The notes: a model not told the origin generated them from the sequence alone. DNA of 64,000 nucleotides from Philonthus cognatus (GCA_932526585.2 OW052250.1:37788673-37852672); one strand, 5' to 3'; shown: positions 1 through 11,291, numbered from the stretch's first letter. Numbers and translations are program-made.

Positions 1-780
1 AATTTTACTTTATGCTTAGTCTGGGAGTGGAAAACACTAGGTAAAAGACCTAAATTAACCGCTTTGGAACAACGAATTCCCGCAAATTTAAAAAAACGCT
101 GTAATTATCGGAATATGTATACTCAAAAGAAAAATGCCCTATATGTTCTGTTTTAAAGACGTTTTAAACGTTTTTTTAACATGTTTTAAACACGTTTTAA
201 ACATTTTTATAACCGTTAATGTTTTAAACGCTGTTTCAATGAAAAAAACACGTTTTGTAAAATAAAAACTGTTTGATTTTATTAAAATGAAAGAAACACG
301 TTTTTTTAACAACCCTGGTTGCAGTGTTGGGAATTGAAGAAAATAGATTTTCCCTCAGGATAATGTAAAATATCCCTATTTTAGACAGAAAATTCCTCCC
401 ACTTTTACTCGTATGTGGGGTCGATCATGAAATACCTTTTATATATTTATTTTTCACGAAGTAAAATTAGGCAGCGGTTTACAAATCATGTTACAAGTAA
501 TATTACCATAAATATTTACAAAATAATCTTACCACGAGGAAACTTAATAGGTAAAAATTTAGCGCAACAGAAGTGCAGCTGATCTTCCATTCAACCTATA
601 AATTATCTGGACTAATGTGATGAGTTTAATATAATAAAAAAATATATATAATAAAATCAGAACCAAAAATTTAATAAACGAGTAATATAATATTTTAAAT
701 TATCTTTCCTTCCTGAGCTTAATAAATGAAACGTAGGATTATAGCAAAAAAAAATGGTGATGTGTCCATCATCACTGTCA
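1..780. other. AT-rich non-coding stretch with repeat fragments
   Basis: No gene is recognised. Bases 1-60 are the right edge of a hairpin-family copy cut by the window start (the end of the hairpin arm followed by the usual CTGGGAGTGGAAAACACT flank). Bases about 140-325 are a GTTTTAAAC-rich fragment ending in AACAACCCTGG; an oppositely oriented copy begins near 3908 (CCAGGGTTGCG) and runs to about 4100, so these are two copies of one repeat and not a pair of termini. Confidence 0.5.
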
Positions 781-787
781 TTTAAAC

Positions 788-1005
788 CAGTGGTCTCCCG
801 GCCCGCGGGGCAAATCCGGCCCGCGACTTGCATGAATCCGGCCCGCGATTGTTTGTAATTTTTTTTGTAAATGTCATATTTTTAAATATTGTAACAATTG
901 TTCCTTAAATTTTTCATAATTTTATAAAATTAATCGGATCTTGGCCGACTTTATTATGTAGAATTGTATTTGTGGCCCGCGAAGAAGATAGTTTGGAGAC
1001 CCAGG
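788..1005. mobile_element. hAT-type MITE (218 bp) with 8-bp target duplication
   Basis: The insert begins CAGTGGTCTCC and ends GGAGACCCAGG, so the outer GGTCTCC is inverted at the two ends with mismatches at inner positions of the terminal repeat. It is flanked by the exact 8-bp duplication ATTTAAAC (780-787 and 1006-1013), the length made by hAT transposases. The interior has CGGCCCGCG-rich blocks and no coding capacity. Confidence 0.8.
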
Positions 1006-1098
1006 ATTTAAACAATGAATAATTGACATAATAAACTTATTTTACTTGTCAATTGGTTAAAACGATTTCTCATTAAATCAGCGTTTTCCACGTGTGGC

Positions 1099-1219
1099 GC
1101 ATGAAGTAAAATTTCGAGTTTAGAAAAGCCTGAAAATTTGGTTTGGTCGCTCCGCGCTTCGCGCTACGCGACCAAACCAAATTTTCAGGCTTTTCTAAAC
1201 TCGAAATTTTACTTCATGC
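1099..1219. repeat. Hairpin-family repeat, copy 1
   Basis: A 121-bp palindrome: GCATGAAGTAAAATTTCGAG at the left is matched by its reverse complement at the right, and the arms pair without break for about 52 bp up to GGTTTGGTCGC around a GC-rich loop (CTCCGCGCTTCGCGCTAC). The left neighbour is GTGGC; on the right the family's usual flank reads CTCAATCAAGGAATGGAAG. Confidence 0.95.
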
Positions 1220-1820
1220 TCAATCAAGGAATGGAAGACACTCGTTTCATTATTAAAACAATTATTAATAGACATAATACATTTATTGCTGTTTTATTAA
1301 CGGTGAACGTTCTATGACGTTAAAACAAAATATTAATTTTGATACAAGTTAAAGAAGAAGCAGTCGTTTTTTGTGCTAGACGCCAAAAGACAATTCACAG
1401 TCGATAATAATAATAATAATATATTTTATTTTTGTCCACAAGTACACAAGTCTATACAAAAGATACAATATTACATTTAATATTTAAATTTAAGAAAGAA
1501 ATCATCTAGCGAATAAAACACATTTTCTATAAACATTAATTTAATTTCATACTTAAAATTACTCTATTAAAACGGCTTAACGTTAAAATGCCATAATAGA
1601 AAAAATTCAGTCGACTAAGAAACTTACATTCAAAATGTACAATAGTTATTAATTGATAAAATACTATCACAGTTGATTGACAGTAATGTCACAATAATCA
1701 AGCTCATTGAATTATATCAGCTAAACTCTAAATGTCATGGTAATCAAAAGACAGGTTAGGCTAGAAAAATAACGTTTCTTTCGTTTAACTCGGCGGGTTT
1801 GAAATTAACTGAAACTAACT

Positions 1821-2857
1821 TATATACAGGGTGAGTCACTACGCGGAAATCGGTCTATAGTGGGCGTATCGTTGAAAATAGCAAAAAAGTTTGAAAGAAA
1901 AGTTGTTCAGAATCAAGTTTTTCATAACCCAAAATTATTGCTAAATATGGCGGCCTTGCGGTTATACCGGAAGTAAACACTAACTTCCTTATTTTAAATA
2001 GAACACCCTATATATTTTTACATTTTTCGATTGCCCGTTAAAAATAAACATGAGTTTATTCACACAACATTAGGTCTCAGTTGAACCGTTTTCGAGTTAT
2101 TTCATTTTTTTTTATAAATTTGACGTTTTCAGAGCTCGACGCTATTAACAATATCTTCAAAACGAAATATGTCAGAGTTGTGCGGCTTACGGTTTTGGAA
2201 CGGGAAAAAATTTAGTATTTGTTTAAGTTTTTGCCATTAGTCAGATTTTCTAAACTGAACCGAGTCCGTCGACGGTATTCTTCAGTATTTCAAACATGCA
2301 TAACTTCATTTTTTTAAATGGAACCATCTATCTTGTGACACTTTATCTGATGCGAAATTAAATTTCCTTTAATAAATAAAATAAAAAAGAAATTTAATTT
2401 CGCATCAGATAAAGTGTCGCAAGATAGATGGTTCCATTTAAAAAAATGAAGTTATGCATGTTTGATATACTGAAGAATACCGTCGACGGACTCGGTTCAA
2501 ACAAAACAAATACATTCCTTCCCGAATCCAAAACCGTAAGCCGCACAACTCTTTCGTTTTGATGATATTGTTAATGGCGTCGAGCACTGAAATCGTCAAA
2601 TTTATCAAAAAAAATGAAATAACTCGAAAACGGTTCAACTGAGACCCAATGTTGTGTGAATAAACCCATGTTTATTTTTAACGGGCAATCCAAAAATGTA
2701 AACATATATAGGGTGTTCTATTTAAAATAATTTTAGCAATAATTTTGGATCATGAAAAACTTGATTCTGAACAACTTTTATTTGAAACTCTTTTTTGCTA
2801 TTTTTAACGATACGCCCACTTTAGACCGATTTCCGCTTAGTGACTCACCCTGTATAT
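1821..2857. mobile_element. Foldback element with about 500-bp inverted arms
   Basis: TATATACAGGGTGAGTCACT at the left end reappears as its reverse complement at 2838-2857. Matching continues inward over most of both arms (GCCCGTTAAAAATAAAC, CCGTCGACGG, CATGCATAACTTCA) to a centre near 2380, where TTTAATAAATAAAATAAAAA forms the loop. The left arm holds an extra stretch near 1945-1990 and 2200-2245. No coding sequence. It is a non-autonomous foldback transposon or a head-to-head MITE pair. Confidence 0.9.
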
Positions 2858-3529
2858 ATAACCAGGGCCCAAAATATATATATTATAAGATATCTATCAC
2901 GATATTCATCATGATATGTATCGTTATTTATAAACTAGGATATTTATCGTGGATGTTTATGGAATGCATAAAACCATCAAATTGCACGTTGCCGGGTATT
3001 CCCCATGTTTCTCGAATATTCCCAGTTGCAGTATTTTTAATTAATGAATTGATAACAATTAATGCAACAACAGCAGGACTCGATAGATATTTTTGATTGT
3101 TTGGCTTGGTGCAATCGAATGTAAAAAACAGATTGGGGAATTAGAAAGCCGCTAAACTTGTCTTTTATTTAAATTTTAAATTGTGAAGATTTTCCTAGAA
3201 ATTGCAATTTAAACAGGATTTGGAAAGATGCTCCTATTCCTAAATCAATCATTATGGATTTTTTCGATGATGAGCCATTCATTAAAGAAATATGCTAAGA
3301 TAGTTCAGTGTTTTTGCAATTTAAAAGCAGATTAAATGTTACATTTTTCACTATTTTTAAACCAACTATGTTTTTTTTGTAATAAATAAAAATAAAATAA
3401 ATAAAGCATGTGTATTATACAGACATTTTTTTAAGAATAATGCATTCTAAGGAAATTTTCCGACATTCGTCGTTTTCAAAAAGAGTTCAATATAAAGCTT
3501 TAAAGGAGTGTTATCTACTCCCAGACTAA

Positions 3530-3646
3530 GCATGAAGTAAAATTTCGAGTTTAGAAAAGCCTGGGAATTTGGTTTGGTCGCTCCGCGAAGCGGAGCGACC
3601 AAACCAAATTCCCAGGCTTTTCTAAACTCGAAATTTTACTTCATGC
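3530..3646. repeat. Hairpin-family repeat, copy 2
   Basis: 117-bp almost perfect palindrome with the same outer arms as copy 1. Its inner stem reads CCTGGGAATTTGG on the left and CCAAATTCCCAGG on the right, where most copies have AAA/TTT; both arms carry the change together. The loop is CTCCGCGAAGCGGAG. Outside it are CTCCCAGACTAA (left) and GCCACGCGTATAAAACA (right), and a half-inverted 110-bp spacer follows to about 3770. Confidence 0.95.
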
Positions 3647-4384
3647 GCCACGCGTATAAAACATTGATTTGATGTGGAGTTTTGAATATACGTGTTAAGC
3701 ATACTGCTTTAGTAGAATATTTAGAACTTCACTTGATATCAGAGTTTTATACGCATTTATACATTTAGTAGTTATGTATCCAAACTTTTAGCCTATACTA
3801 GACATTATAAACTACTTCACGTCAAAAGAATATTACAGGGAGAAAAAATTAAATATTGGGTGAGGTTCGGAATTCGCTCTGGATTATGAATATCGGGTTC
3901 TTGCCAGGGTTGCGAAAAAAAGGTTTTTTCAATTTAATTAAAACAAACAGTTCTTTTTACAAAACTTGTTTTTTTTTTCATTAAAACAGCGTTTAAAATA
4001 TTAACAATTAAAAACATGTATGAAACGTGCTTAAAACATGTTCAAAACACGTTTAAACGTGTTTAACACATGTTTAAAACACGTTAATGTTGTGTTTTAA
4101 AAAAAATGTGAAAAATTTCTAAAGCGTCAGATTTTCATAAAATTTTCAGGGATCGCTGGAGAAAAGAATGCGTTTTACTGACACGTAGAAATAAAAACAA
4201 CTTGTCATCTAACCTAACTTAACAACTCGTCTAATCTAGCTTGACAACCCGTCATCTAACCTAATCTAACGTTATTACATTTTAAACGAAAAAAATGCTC
4301 CTAAAAAAACTGTTCTAAACTGTCATAGTTGGCCAAAATTGTTTTCCACGCCGATCAAATTATGCCAAATAAAAAAAAAACAAT

Positions 4385-4530
4385 CATTTTATTCACATGA
4401 ATTGTCTTTTTTTGCATAATTTGATATTTTCAACAGTGCATGACAATGTATGTCATTTTATTTACATAAATTGTCGTGTTTTTTTTTTGCATAATTTGAT
4501 ATTTTCAACACTGCATGACAATGTATGTCA
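4385..4530. repeat. Tandem duplication, two units of about 70-75 bp
   Basis: Two adjacent units share GCATAATTTGATATTTTCAA followed by CAGTGCATGACAATGTATGTC / CACTGCATGACAATGTATGTC. They differ in poly-T length and a few substitutions. No coding content. Confidence 0.85.
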
Positions 4531-4840
4531 ATAGTCAGAAAGAGAGTTATATGCCGAGAATGTTAATCAATTTTCGATATAAATGTCAAATTACTTCATT
4601 ACATGTCAATAATTATCATTTTAAATTTTTAGATTTTACTGTCATGTATTTAACATAGAATGGGATCTTCCATGGTAAAAATGTCAATACATTAAAGTCA
4701 AAAATCGTATAACTCGAAAGCTAGTCGAGCTACAGAAAAGTCTAATATATGGATTTCAAGTATTTTGATGAGATCTACAACTCAAACGTTTAAACAGACC
4801 GCAGATTTAATGACAAAATCCTATCATACTTATAGTAGAT

Positions 4841-5615
4841 AAGTATAAATGAAATTGCCAATTCTTGGTTGCAGAATACTTCAAACATTAAAAGTGCGAT
4901 TCTTTTCGCAATCTACAACAAGTTAGTCTTACAAAGACCATATCAAACACTCATTGAAACAACTACTTCCCGGGCTAATACCCCGACGGACATTGAATTA
5001 TACAACAAGTGTTTGCTGTTACATACAGTAACCTACTGCAAATGTAACAATTTGGGTCAAATTATTCAGGCCATCTATAGACGCGTTTCGAGATGTATCT
5101 CTCATCAGTATAGCTTTGCCATTCCCTCTAAACAATTTGACACCTTAGACTGGCGGTCACGTTACCGTTCAAACATAAGTATAAATGAAATTGCCAATTC
5201 TTGGTTGCAGAATACTTCAAACATTAAAAGTGCGATTCTTTTCGCAATCTACAACAAGTTAGTCTTACAAAGACCATATCAAACACTCATTGAAACAACT
5301 ACTTCCCGGGCTAATACCCCGACGGACATTGAATTATACAACAAGTGTTTGCTGTTACATACAGTAACCTACTGCAAATGTAACAATTTGGGTCAAAAAT
5401 CTCGAAACGCGTCTATAGATGGCCTGAATAATTTGACCCAAATTGTTACATTTGCAGTAGGTTACTGTATGTAACAGCAAACACTTGTTGTATAATTCAA
5501 TGTCCGTCGGGGTATTAGCCCGGGAAGTAGTTGTTTCAATGAGTGTTTGATATGGTCTTTGTAAGACTAACTTGTTGTAGATTGCGAAAAGAATCGCACT
5601 TTTAATGTTTTATAG
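4841..5615. repeat. Retrozyme-like hammerhead family A: tandem 336-bp units plus inverted unit
   Basis: The string AAGTATAAATGAAATTGCC occurs at 4841 and again at 5177, a period of 336 bp, and the bases between are nearly identical in both units. The second unit breaks near 5397 at TTGGGTCAAA and switches to the reverse complement of the unit, starting inside the ribozyme (ATCTCGAAACGCGTC) and running back to about 5613. Unit one holds a complete minus-strand hammerhead. The 201-residue open frame across it is a by-product of the tandem repeat and resembles no protein family I know. Animal and plant retrozymes are tandem non-coding units of this size with one hammerhead per unit; assignment to that class is inference. 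Confidence 0.85.
5075..5113 (-). ncRNA. Hammerhead ribozyme, type I minimal, family A
   Basis: Read on the minus strand: stem I CTATA, core CTGATGA, stem II GAGA-TACA-TCTC, core GAA, stem III AC-GC-GT, cleavage base C, then stem I TATAG. Every conserved core base of the hammerhead fold is present and all three stems pair. The very short stem III is the form known from Penelope-like elements and retrozymes. It lies about 4.1 kb downstream of the last trio exon found, on the same strand as trio. Confidence 0.9.
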
Positions 5616-5759
5616 TAGATGTTGCAATAGTCAAATACTGTCGACAAAGAAATGTAATTAATAAATACTATCATAGTCAAAAACCAGTCAAATAATTAAC
5701 TTATATTTATAACACGGTGGATAGAGAAATTTAATGACAGCATTCTATCATAGTCATAG

Positions 5760-7205
5760 TGATTACGAAGGGATCCAACCCCTTTGGCAAGCTCTCCCAA
5801 CAAATGGCCGCCTTAATTAGGCAGGCGCTTTTCAGCGAACTTGACTCGGTGATGTTGGGTCCACCGCTACATCTAGTGCTCCGTCGAGATTCAGGGCCTG
5901 GTCCTACGCGGGAGAATTTGTAAAAGTTCACTGCGAGGATCAACGTACTGCTGGTTGGCTTGCGAGGACGGTGGCGGTGATCAAGCTACGACCTGAGGCT
6001 AGATTACTAGCCATAACTGAGGACCGCCTTCCAAAAATCACAAGGTCGACCCTTTGGGACTCCGGAAGACGAAGAAATGGTCCTGAAAAGATTGACGGGG
6101 CAAAACCCTAAACTAATGATACGGGATTGGCTGATATTCCACCAGTCTGTGACAGACAACCCACTTGGGCAGTTGCTCATATTGGGAGTGGGGGAGGAGG
6201 ATTGTAAAACCCCAAGCAGAAGAGGTAACCGTATTAGTTACAGGTTTACCTCTTTAATCATGAGAGTCAGGGATCCTAAGAAAGAAGAAGAGAAGGTAAG
6301 TGGAATGATTTAGGCGGTGGCTGAGGAGAACTGGCCTGAGATATCTAACTGAGACATCTAACTCGCCGTTTCTCAGAACAAAAGTTCCCTTACACAGGTG
6401 GCTGCAACATCCGCGTTGGTGTAGCCGCCTACCTAGCCGATTAGAGAGAAGCGTCCTGAGGATGTGGCGATGGAATCGCCGCTATCGTCGGAAAAGTCCG
6501 ACGTTATATTCTCCGATTCTGACGAGACGCCCTCATGGGAGACCGGTGAAGCAAGACCGACCACACACCACCGGAATAATAGCCAATAAGGTAACGTACT
6601 TTGTTCAGTGCAATCTGACCCATGCGAAAGCGGCTACGGCAACTATATGTCGCCGAATCGACATGCCAATGGACACCATTGCCCTGGTGCAGGAACCCTG
6701 GACTGCTAAACCCAGGATTTGTGGAATGCGGAAATTAACAGGTAATTTATTTTACAGGCCAAGCACGAAGCCTACTGCTATCTACCCACATAGGCAAATA
6801 GTTTAGGATTTGTGGAGCTATGGACAAAGGAAAGGATTCTAGTGATAGTCTACCTAGCCTTTTAGCGCTTCCGTCCCCTCCACAAGAGGAATATAGGGGC
6901 TGGTCGAATACACAGCCGTCATAAGGCCTATGCTAACATACGAGGGTTCAATTTGGTGGCCCATGGCTAAACAAGTAACAGCAATAAAGCGATGGAGGTG
7001 ATGCTATACCTTCCGCTACTTGGTATTTACGCGGAAAGGGAGGCTATGACGACTATACTTCGCCTTTAAAGAAGCGGGATTTGGAACAATAACAAGTGTG
7101 GCGAATTCGGCGGTCACCTCTGGAGGACGGTCTGCAAGGACATACCTCTATTAAAGGGTGGCACTAAATACTACATACCGACACTTATACGAAATGGACC
7201 CTATT
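5760..7205 (+). mobile_element. Internally deleted APE-type non-LTR retrotransposon, relic
   Basis: Three parts of one element in order, all broken. Bases about 5900-6310 read, in shifting frames, VKVHCEDQRTAGWL, a DUF4780-like gag-type segment. Bases about 6585-6730 encode the start of the AP endonuclease (QCNLTHAKAAT, then ALVQEPW). Bases about 6900-7190 match the post-RT segment of the 48038-49920 element at nucleotide level. The reverse transcriptase between them is missing. Many stops and frameshifts show that it is dead. A poly-T tract follows at 7203. Confidence 0.7.
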
Positions 7206-9216
7206 TTTTTTTTTTTTATTTTTTTAGAATTTTCGTAAATTCTAATGAACCCGTTCAGCGATTTGGTTAATTTTCACAATTCTAATTTAGCTATTTTTAA
7301 TTTGCTGTATCTGGGCCAAGCCACAAACAGGGCATTTTTCTTTTAGGTTAATATAAAAGCTTTAAATTTAAAGCTTCTACCAAGCATAAAATTTCGAGTT
7401 GAGAAAAGCCCGAACATTAATTTGATTTAAAAATGATCACTTAATCAATATTTTGTATTACATACAGGGAAAGTAAAAGCATACCCATGTTCACATCTGA
7501 ACTGCAGTTCAAAATGTACTTTTTGTTTATTTCTTTTGTGTAACTAGCTCCAGCATTTAACAATTTTATAAACATTCTCACCCTTAATTAATATGAATAT
7601 AAGTACCTAACACTTTTCACTGCCACACATTTTTCTCACAATTTAAATTATATTGGAGTGTGAAAACTGAAAGATGAACTAATATTGAAAACTGAAAATA
7701 GTTAAAGGGCCTAATGAAATATTTGTGTATACATTTTTTTAATTAAATATTTATTTAAACAAGTCACACAGCTATAGTTTGTTTTCCTTATTTACGTACT
7801 AACAATTTGTTTAAATATACAAAAAAGGAATAAAGTATATAATGGAAAAAGTGGTCAATTCCAATCACAAAATCACACAATCTTGGTAAATTGAGTCCAC
7901 ATTTGATTTTTTCAATTCAACAATTAGCGAGAAAGTTATTAAATAATACACTGCGTCGTGCAAATATACAATGTGTCCTACATAAAAAAAGATCACATTT
8001 GGCTTATGTCTAGAAAAGAACAAGTTTTCGGAAATAATTATACTTATTCGGACACGCAAATAGTATTTTTCTACAAATTTATTTTTGATATGGAAATAGT
8101 CTTGGGGTAACATTAATAGTATATAAATAATATAAACAGTGCGTTGAAGTTGAGCTACAAATTAATAGTAATATAAATATGTACATCATACACAATACGC
8201 CAGGTAAGAGACACGAGCGATTTGACGTCATTATCACTTCAACTGACGTCAATGGGCCGCCATTATAACGTCAACTAGCGTCGGTCTGTTAACTGGAAAG
8301 TTCTTTTGAAATAACAATATTTTGATTACAGTTCGCGGGGAGAGTCGATAAAAAATACATATTTTTAAAGATTTGACTAGATTTTTTTTAGATATATATT
8401 TTTCCAAGAGTTGTTAACTTCAATTAGTCGGTGAAGAACGTAGTCATCGTTGGTGTAGAGGCCGCTGGATGCATTGGATGTCGTCTCATGATGAACGTTT
8501 TTAAACGGGATGATGGAATTATATTATTACCATTATTCTACACAAACAAATAATTTAATTAATGCTTATAAAATCTATTAAATATTTGAAAAAATTGTTT
8601 TAGTAACAATACAAATGATGTAAACGATGTAAAATTACCAGTAATTTAAAATTGTGTAATATTCTTGGTAATATTACCGAAAACATAGTAACAATTGGTA
8701 ATTTATAGATAAAACTTACTACACAGCAAAAAATCATATATTTCTAGAAATCTTAAAATTTTAAATAAAAAGTAAATCAGAAGGCATAATTTATAGTAAC
8801 TTCAATTTTGATCTGAAATACTGAAAAAATTGATATTATCTGTAATTTTTCAATAAAAAGAATCTATAATACTTACACAATAAAGCTTTATATCGAACTT
8901 TTTACATGTTCGATTGATTTTGTTTAATCTTAAAAAAACACGGGTAGAAATAATATTGTTAAATTAAAAAAATAATCGGATATTCTAAATTACCATTTCA
9001 ACTTCAAATTAAGACTAATCAATATCAAATTAGGAATAAGCAATTTCAAATTGGGACTTCAAACATAGCTGTCAGTTTAAATACAATCAAATTGAGACAT
9101 AATTAGGGAAAGAAAATTTAATGCTTTTATAAAAACTATGAATTTCTGAAAATTTACGAAAAGCTGTAATCATCGGAATATAACGAAAAATTCCCTGTAT
9201 TTAAAATAACTCTTAC
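7206..9216. other. Non-coding stretch beyond trio exon 11
   Basis: AT-rich. A short hairpin-family remnant lies near 7381-7410 (AAGCATAAAATTTCGAGTTG). Between about 8220 and 8290 several TGACGTCA-like strings occur (GACGTCATT, TGACGTCAATGG, AACGTCAACT), but nothing shows that they are regulatory. Short LINE-like or MITE scraps may be present. I could not find a terminal trio exon here. Confidence 0.4.
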
Positions 9217-9615
9217 TTTAGTAATCCAAGGACTTAAAAGACACTCATCCATGGAAATCCTCTGTGACGGTATCAAATTCAGCAATTTCCCGATGAGTTC
9301 TTTAGCTTCGCTCGAAACATTGCTGAAATACTCATCGGGAAAACAATAATCACACTTCAGGATATTAGCCGTCGTTTCTTCCATTGAATCATCCAAAAAG
9401 GGGGAAACTCCGCTTAGTAAGACGTACAGGAACACCCCAATTGCCCAGAAATCTGTGTGTTTTCCGACCGGCTGACCCAGGACCAGTTCAGGGGAGGCGA
9501 ATTCCAGACAAGCGGGTGGCAATATCACACTTTTCGCAGTGTTGACGCAATCGCCGAAGTCTATTAGTTTTACTAAAGGCGATGTGTGGGACATGTCGAT
9601 CATTACGTTTTCAGG
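9217..9615 (-). CDS. trio: trio exon 11: kinase C-lobe
   Basis: This 133-codon exon starts after the acceptor TTTTTAG with PENVM, which completes the HLDVK-PEN catalytic loop split between exons. The kinase landmarks follow: DFG within LIDFGD (D about residue 1111 counted from the ATG at 60630), SPELVLG in place of APE, and GVFLYVLLSGVSPFLDDS, which is nearly the vertebrate TRIO/kalirin sequence. It ends in LLSPWITK before a GTAAGA donor at 9216. Reading on without splicing adds about 20 residues from repeat-like DNA to a stop near 9154, so either a small terminal exon lies beyond or that readthrough is the end. Phase 0 in and 0 out. Confidence 0.93.
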
Positions 9616-9673
9616 CTAAAAATGTTGATTTTTTGAGTACTTTTTTTTAACAAGTTGTTTTAGAAACACTCAC

Positions 9674-9812
9674 TTTCACATCTAAATGCGCTAGGTTCTG
9701 GTGATGAAGCCAGGCCAAAGCGGAGACCAGTTGTTTGGTGTAGGAGCACACATCACCTTCTGAGTATTCGTTACTCTGGGCGATGAAGTTAAACAGTAAA
9801 GTTCCTTTGACA
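9674..9812 (-). CDS. trio: trio exon 10: kinase hinge to catalytic loop
   Basis: Acceptor TTTTCAG at 9815-9813 and donor GTGAGT after AAA. One base completes a split Leu codon from exon 9, then 46 codons run from VKGTLLFNF to HLDVK. HLD replaces the usual HRD, as in TRIO and kalirin; its Asp is the catalytic base (about residue 1090). The exon covers the hinge, helix D and helix E (VSALAWLHHQNLAHLDVK). Neighbouring phases fit exactly (2 in, 0 out). Confidence 0.92.
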
Positions 9813-10515
9813 CTGAAAATTGAACACATTGTAAATCAAAAACCGACGATGAAAGGTCATCTAACTTAAGTTATTTTTTATATGATCTTTGTAGAAACTA
9901 AATGATACAGTATGTGCATTTTTCTCTCTCTACATAAAATTGCAAATATATCGTAGCTCAGCACATATTTTGCGTAAATTGGTTTAAAAAATTACATTTG
10001 TTGTCTAGTTTTCTTTAAAAAGTTCTGATTAACAATTTATTAATTTAACAGTTTTCATTTTATAATAACTTTATAGCGCAAACGCTATCCCCATCAATGC
10101 TCAAGAGCAGGGGTTGGCAAGCAATTAAAAAGTGCCCGCTGTTAAAAAAGTAGAGTTAGGAATGTTCGATATATATCGATATCTTAGAATATCGGTATTT
10201 TCATGCTAAATAATTGATATTTATATTGATATTTATTTTTTCGCTATATTGTTAATATCGACACCACATGATCTGTATCGTTACATCCGACACTCGTTAT
10301 TCAGCATAGGCCATTTATTGTATTAAGAACGAAATGAAACAAAATATCTAGTTAAAACTTGGCGAAACGAGTAAGTAAAAAATATACATGGATTTTTGTC
10401 TTTTAAGTATACCTACACATCAGAAAGCAAATTAATTTGAGGCCATCGAATTTTGAAAGATTTCATAAGCGTATATTTTGAACTTCAATTGAAATCAGTG
10501 TTTTATACGCATGGC

Positions 10516-10593
10516 GCATGAAATAAAATTTCGAGCTAACAGAAGCCTGAAAATTTGGATTGGTCGCTACGCGACCAATTCGAATTTTCAGGC
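10516..10593. repeat. Hairpin-family repeat, truncated copy
   Basis: The left arm (GCATGAAATAAAATTTCGAG) and loop (GGTCGCTACGCGACC) are present. The right arm stops at TTTTCAGGC, and the outer 36 bp are lost. ATACGCATGGC upstream is the usual neighbour. Confidence 0.85.
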
Positions 10594-10797
10594 ACTCGTT
10601 GAACGCATTTACAAACAAAATATCCCTCCATGTGTGACTTCATTGATGCGTGTTTTAGAAAACCGGAAAAATTGAAATTTCGCAAACAATCATGATTGGT
10701 TAATAATTAATTATGCAACATTTGTAATCAAAATTCGTTATCTATACTTACATTTGAATGTTTTTTCTTAATTAATTATAATTGATTTCGATGTCAG

Positions 10798-11194
10798 ATC
10801 GGCACTTTTTAATGAGGAATCTAGTAGCATATTCTAAAATCTAATCTAAAATGACGCCCATAAGAAAAACAAAAGTTGGCTATGGTCCCTCGGTAAATGT
10901 AATAGTTATCTTAAAATAAAATATGTTACCAGATTTCTCGTTAAAAAGTGCCTGTATAATGTCAAAGTTGTAAATGTCTGGATTCAATAGTTTTTGAATA
11001 ATAAAATAAAAACGAAATTTAAAAAAATCCGTTTTTTTATAATATCTCAAAAACGAAAGACGATATTTTAAATTTGTTTTTAGATTATTATTAGGCCCTA
11101 AAATACGCAACTTTGCCCTAATTTAACTGACTCTCTATCTCTTCAAATAACCGAGATCCCCATACATTCTGTTGAAATACAGGCACCCTGTATA
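10798..11194 (-). mobile_element. MITE ending in ACAGGGTGCC, fragment
   Basis: Reverse-complement copy of the repeat at 52010-52370: both contain CACTTTTTAATGAG, AACAAAAGTTG, and the poly-A/T-flanked TTTAGATTATTATT stretch. It ends at CACCCTGTATA (11184-11194), immediately beside the Penelope-like insertion. No coding sequence. Confidence 0.75.
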
Positions 11195-11248
11195 ATTACT
11201 TTAAGTAAAACACTTTGTTTATAACTTTCAAAAATTGTTTATTTTGTA

Positions 11249-11291
11249 TTCACAACAAATGTTTCGCCACACTGTGGCTTCTTCAGGTGAA
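11249..11291 (-). ncRNA. Hammerhead-like motif in Penelope-like left arm
   Basis: Minus strand: TTCAC, CTGAAGA, one extra A, GCCAC-AGT-GTGGC, GAA, AC-ATTT-GT, T, GTGAA. It is the inverted twin of 12065-12107. It lies in the intron between trio exons 9 and 10, in the sense strand of the gene. The extra A before stem II departs from the classic core, so activity is uncertain. Confidence 0.7.

Noticed and set aside
1099..1219. CRISPR-like repeat pattern from the many similar 120-bp hairpins
   Set aside because: Copies are scattered over 60 kb, not evenly spaced, palindromic over their full length, and the DNA is eukaryotic with spliced genes.
140..4100. Inverted GTTTTAAAC-rich segments at 140-325 and 3908-4100 as termini of one 4-kb element
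   Set aside because: Their recognisable ends (CCAGGGTTG) face inward, so these are two separate copies in opposite orientation, not outer termini.
4869..5474. 201-codon open frame on the plus strand
   Set aside because: It is generated by the 336-bp tandem repeat (its amino acid sequence repeats with the unit) and resembles no protein; the locus is better explained by non-coding hammerhead units.
8220..8290. Cluster of CRE-like TGACGTCA sites as a promoter
   Set aside because: The strings are degenerate, no transcription unit starts nearby, and the region lies downstream of trio exon 11.
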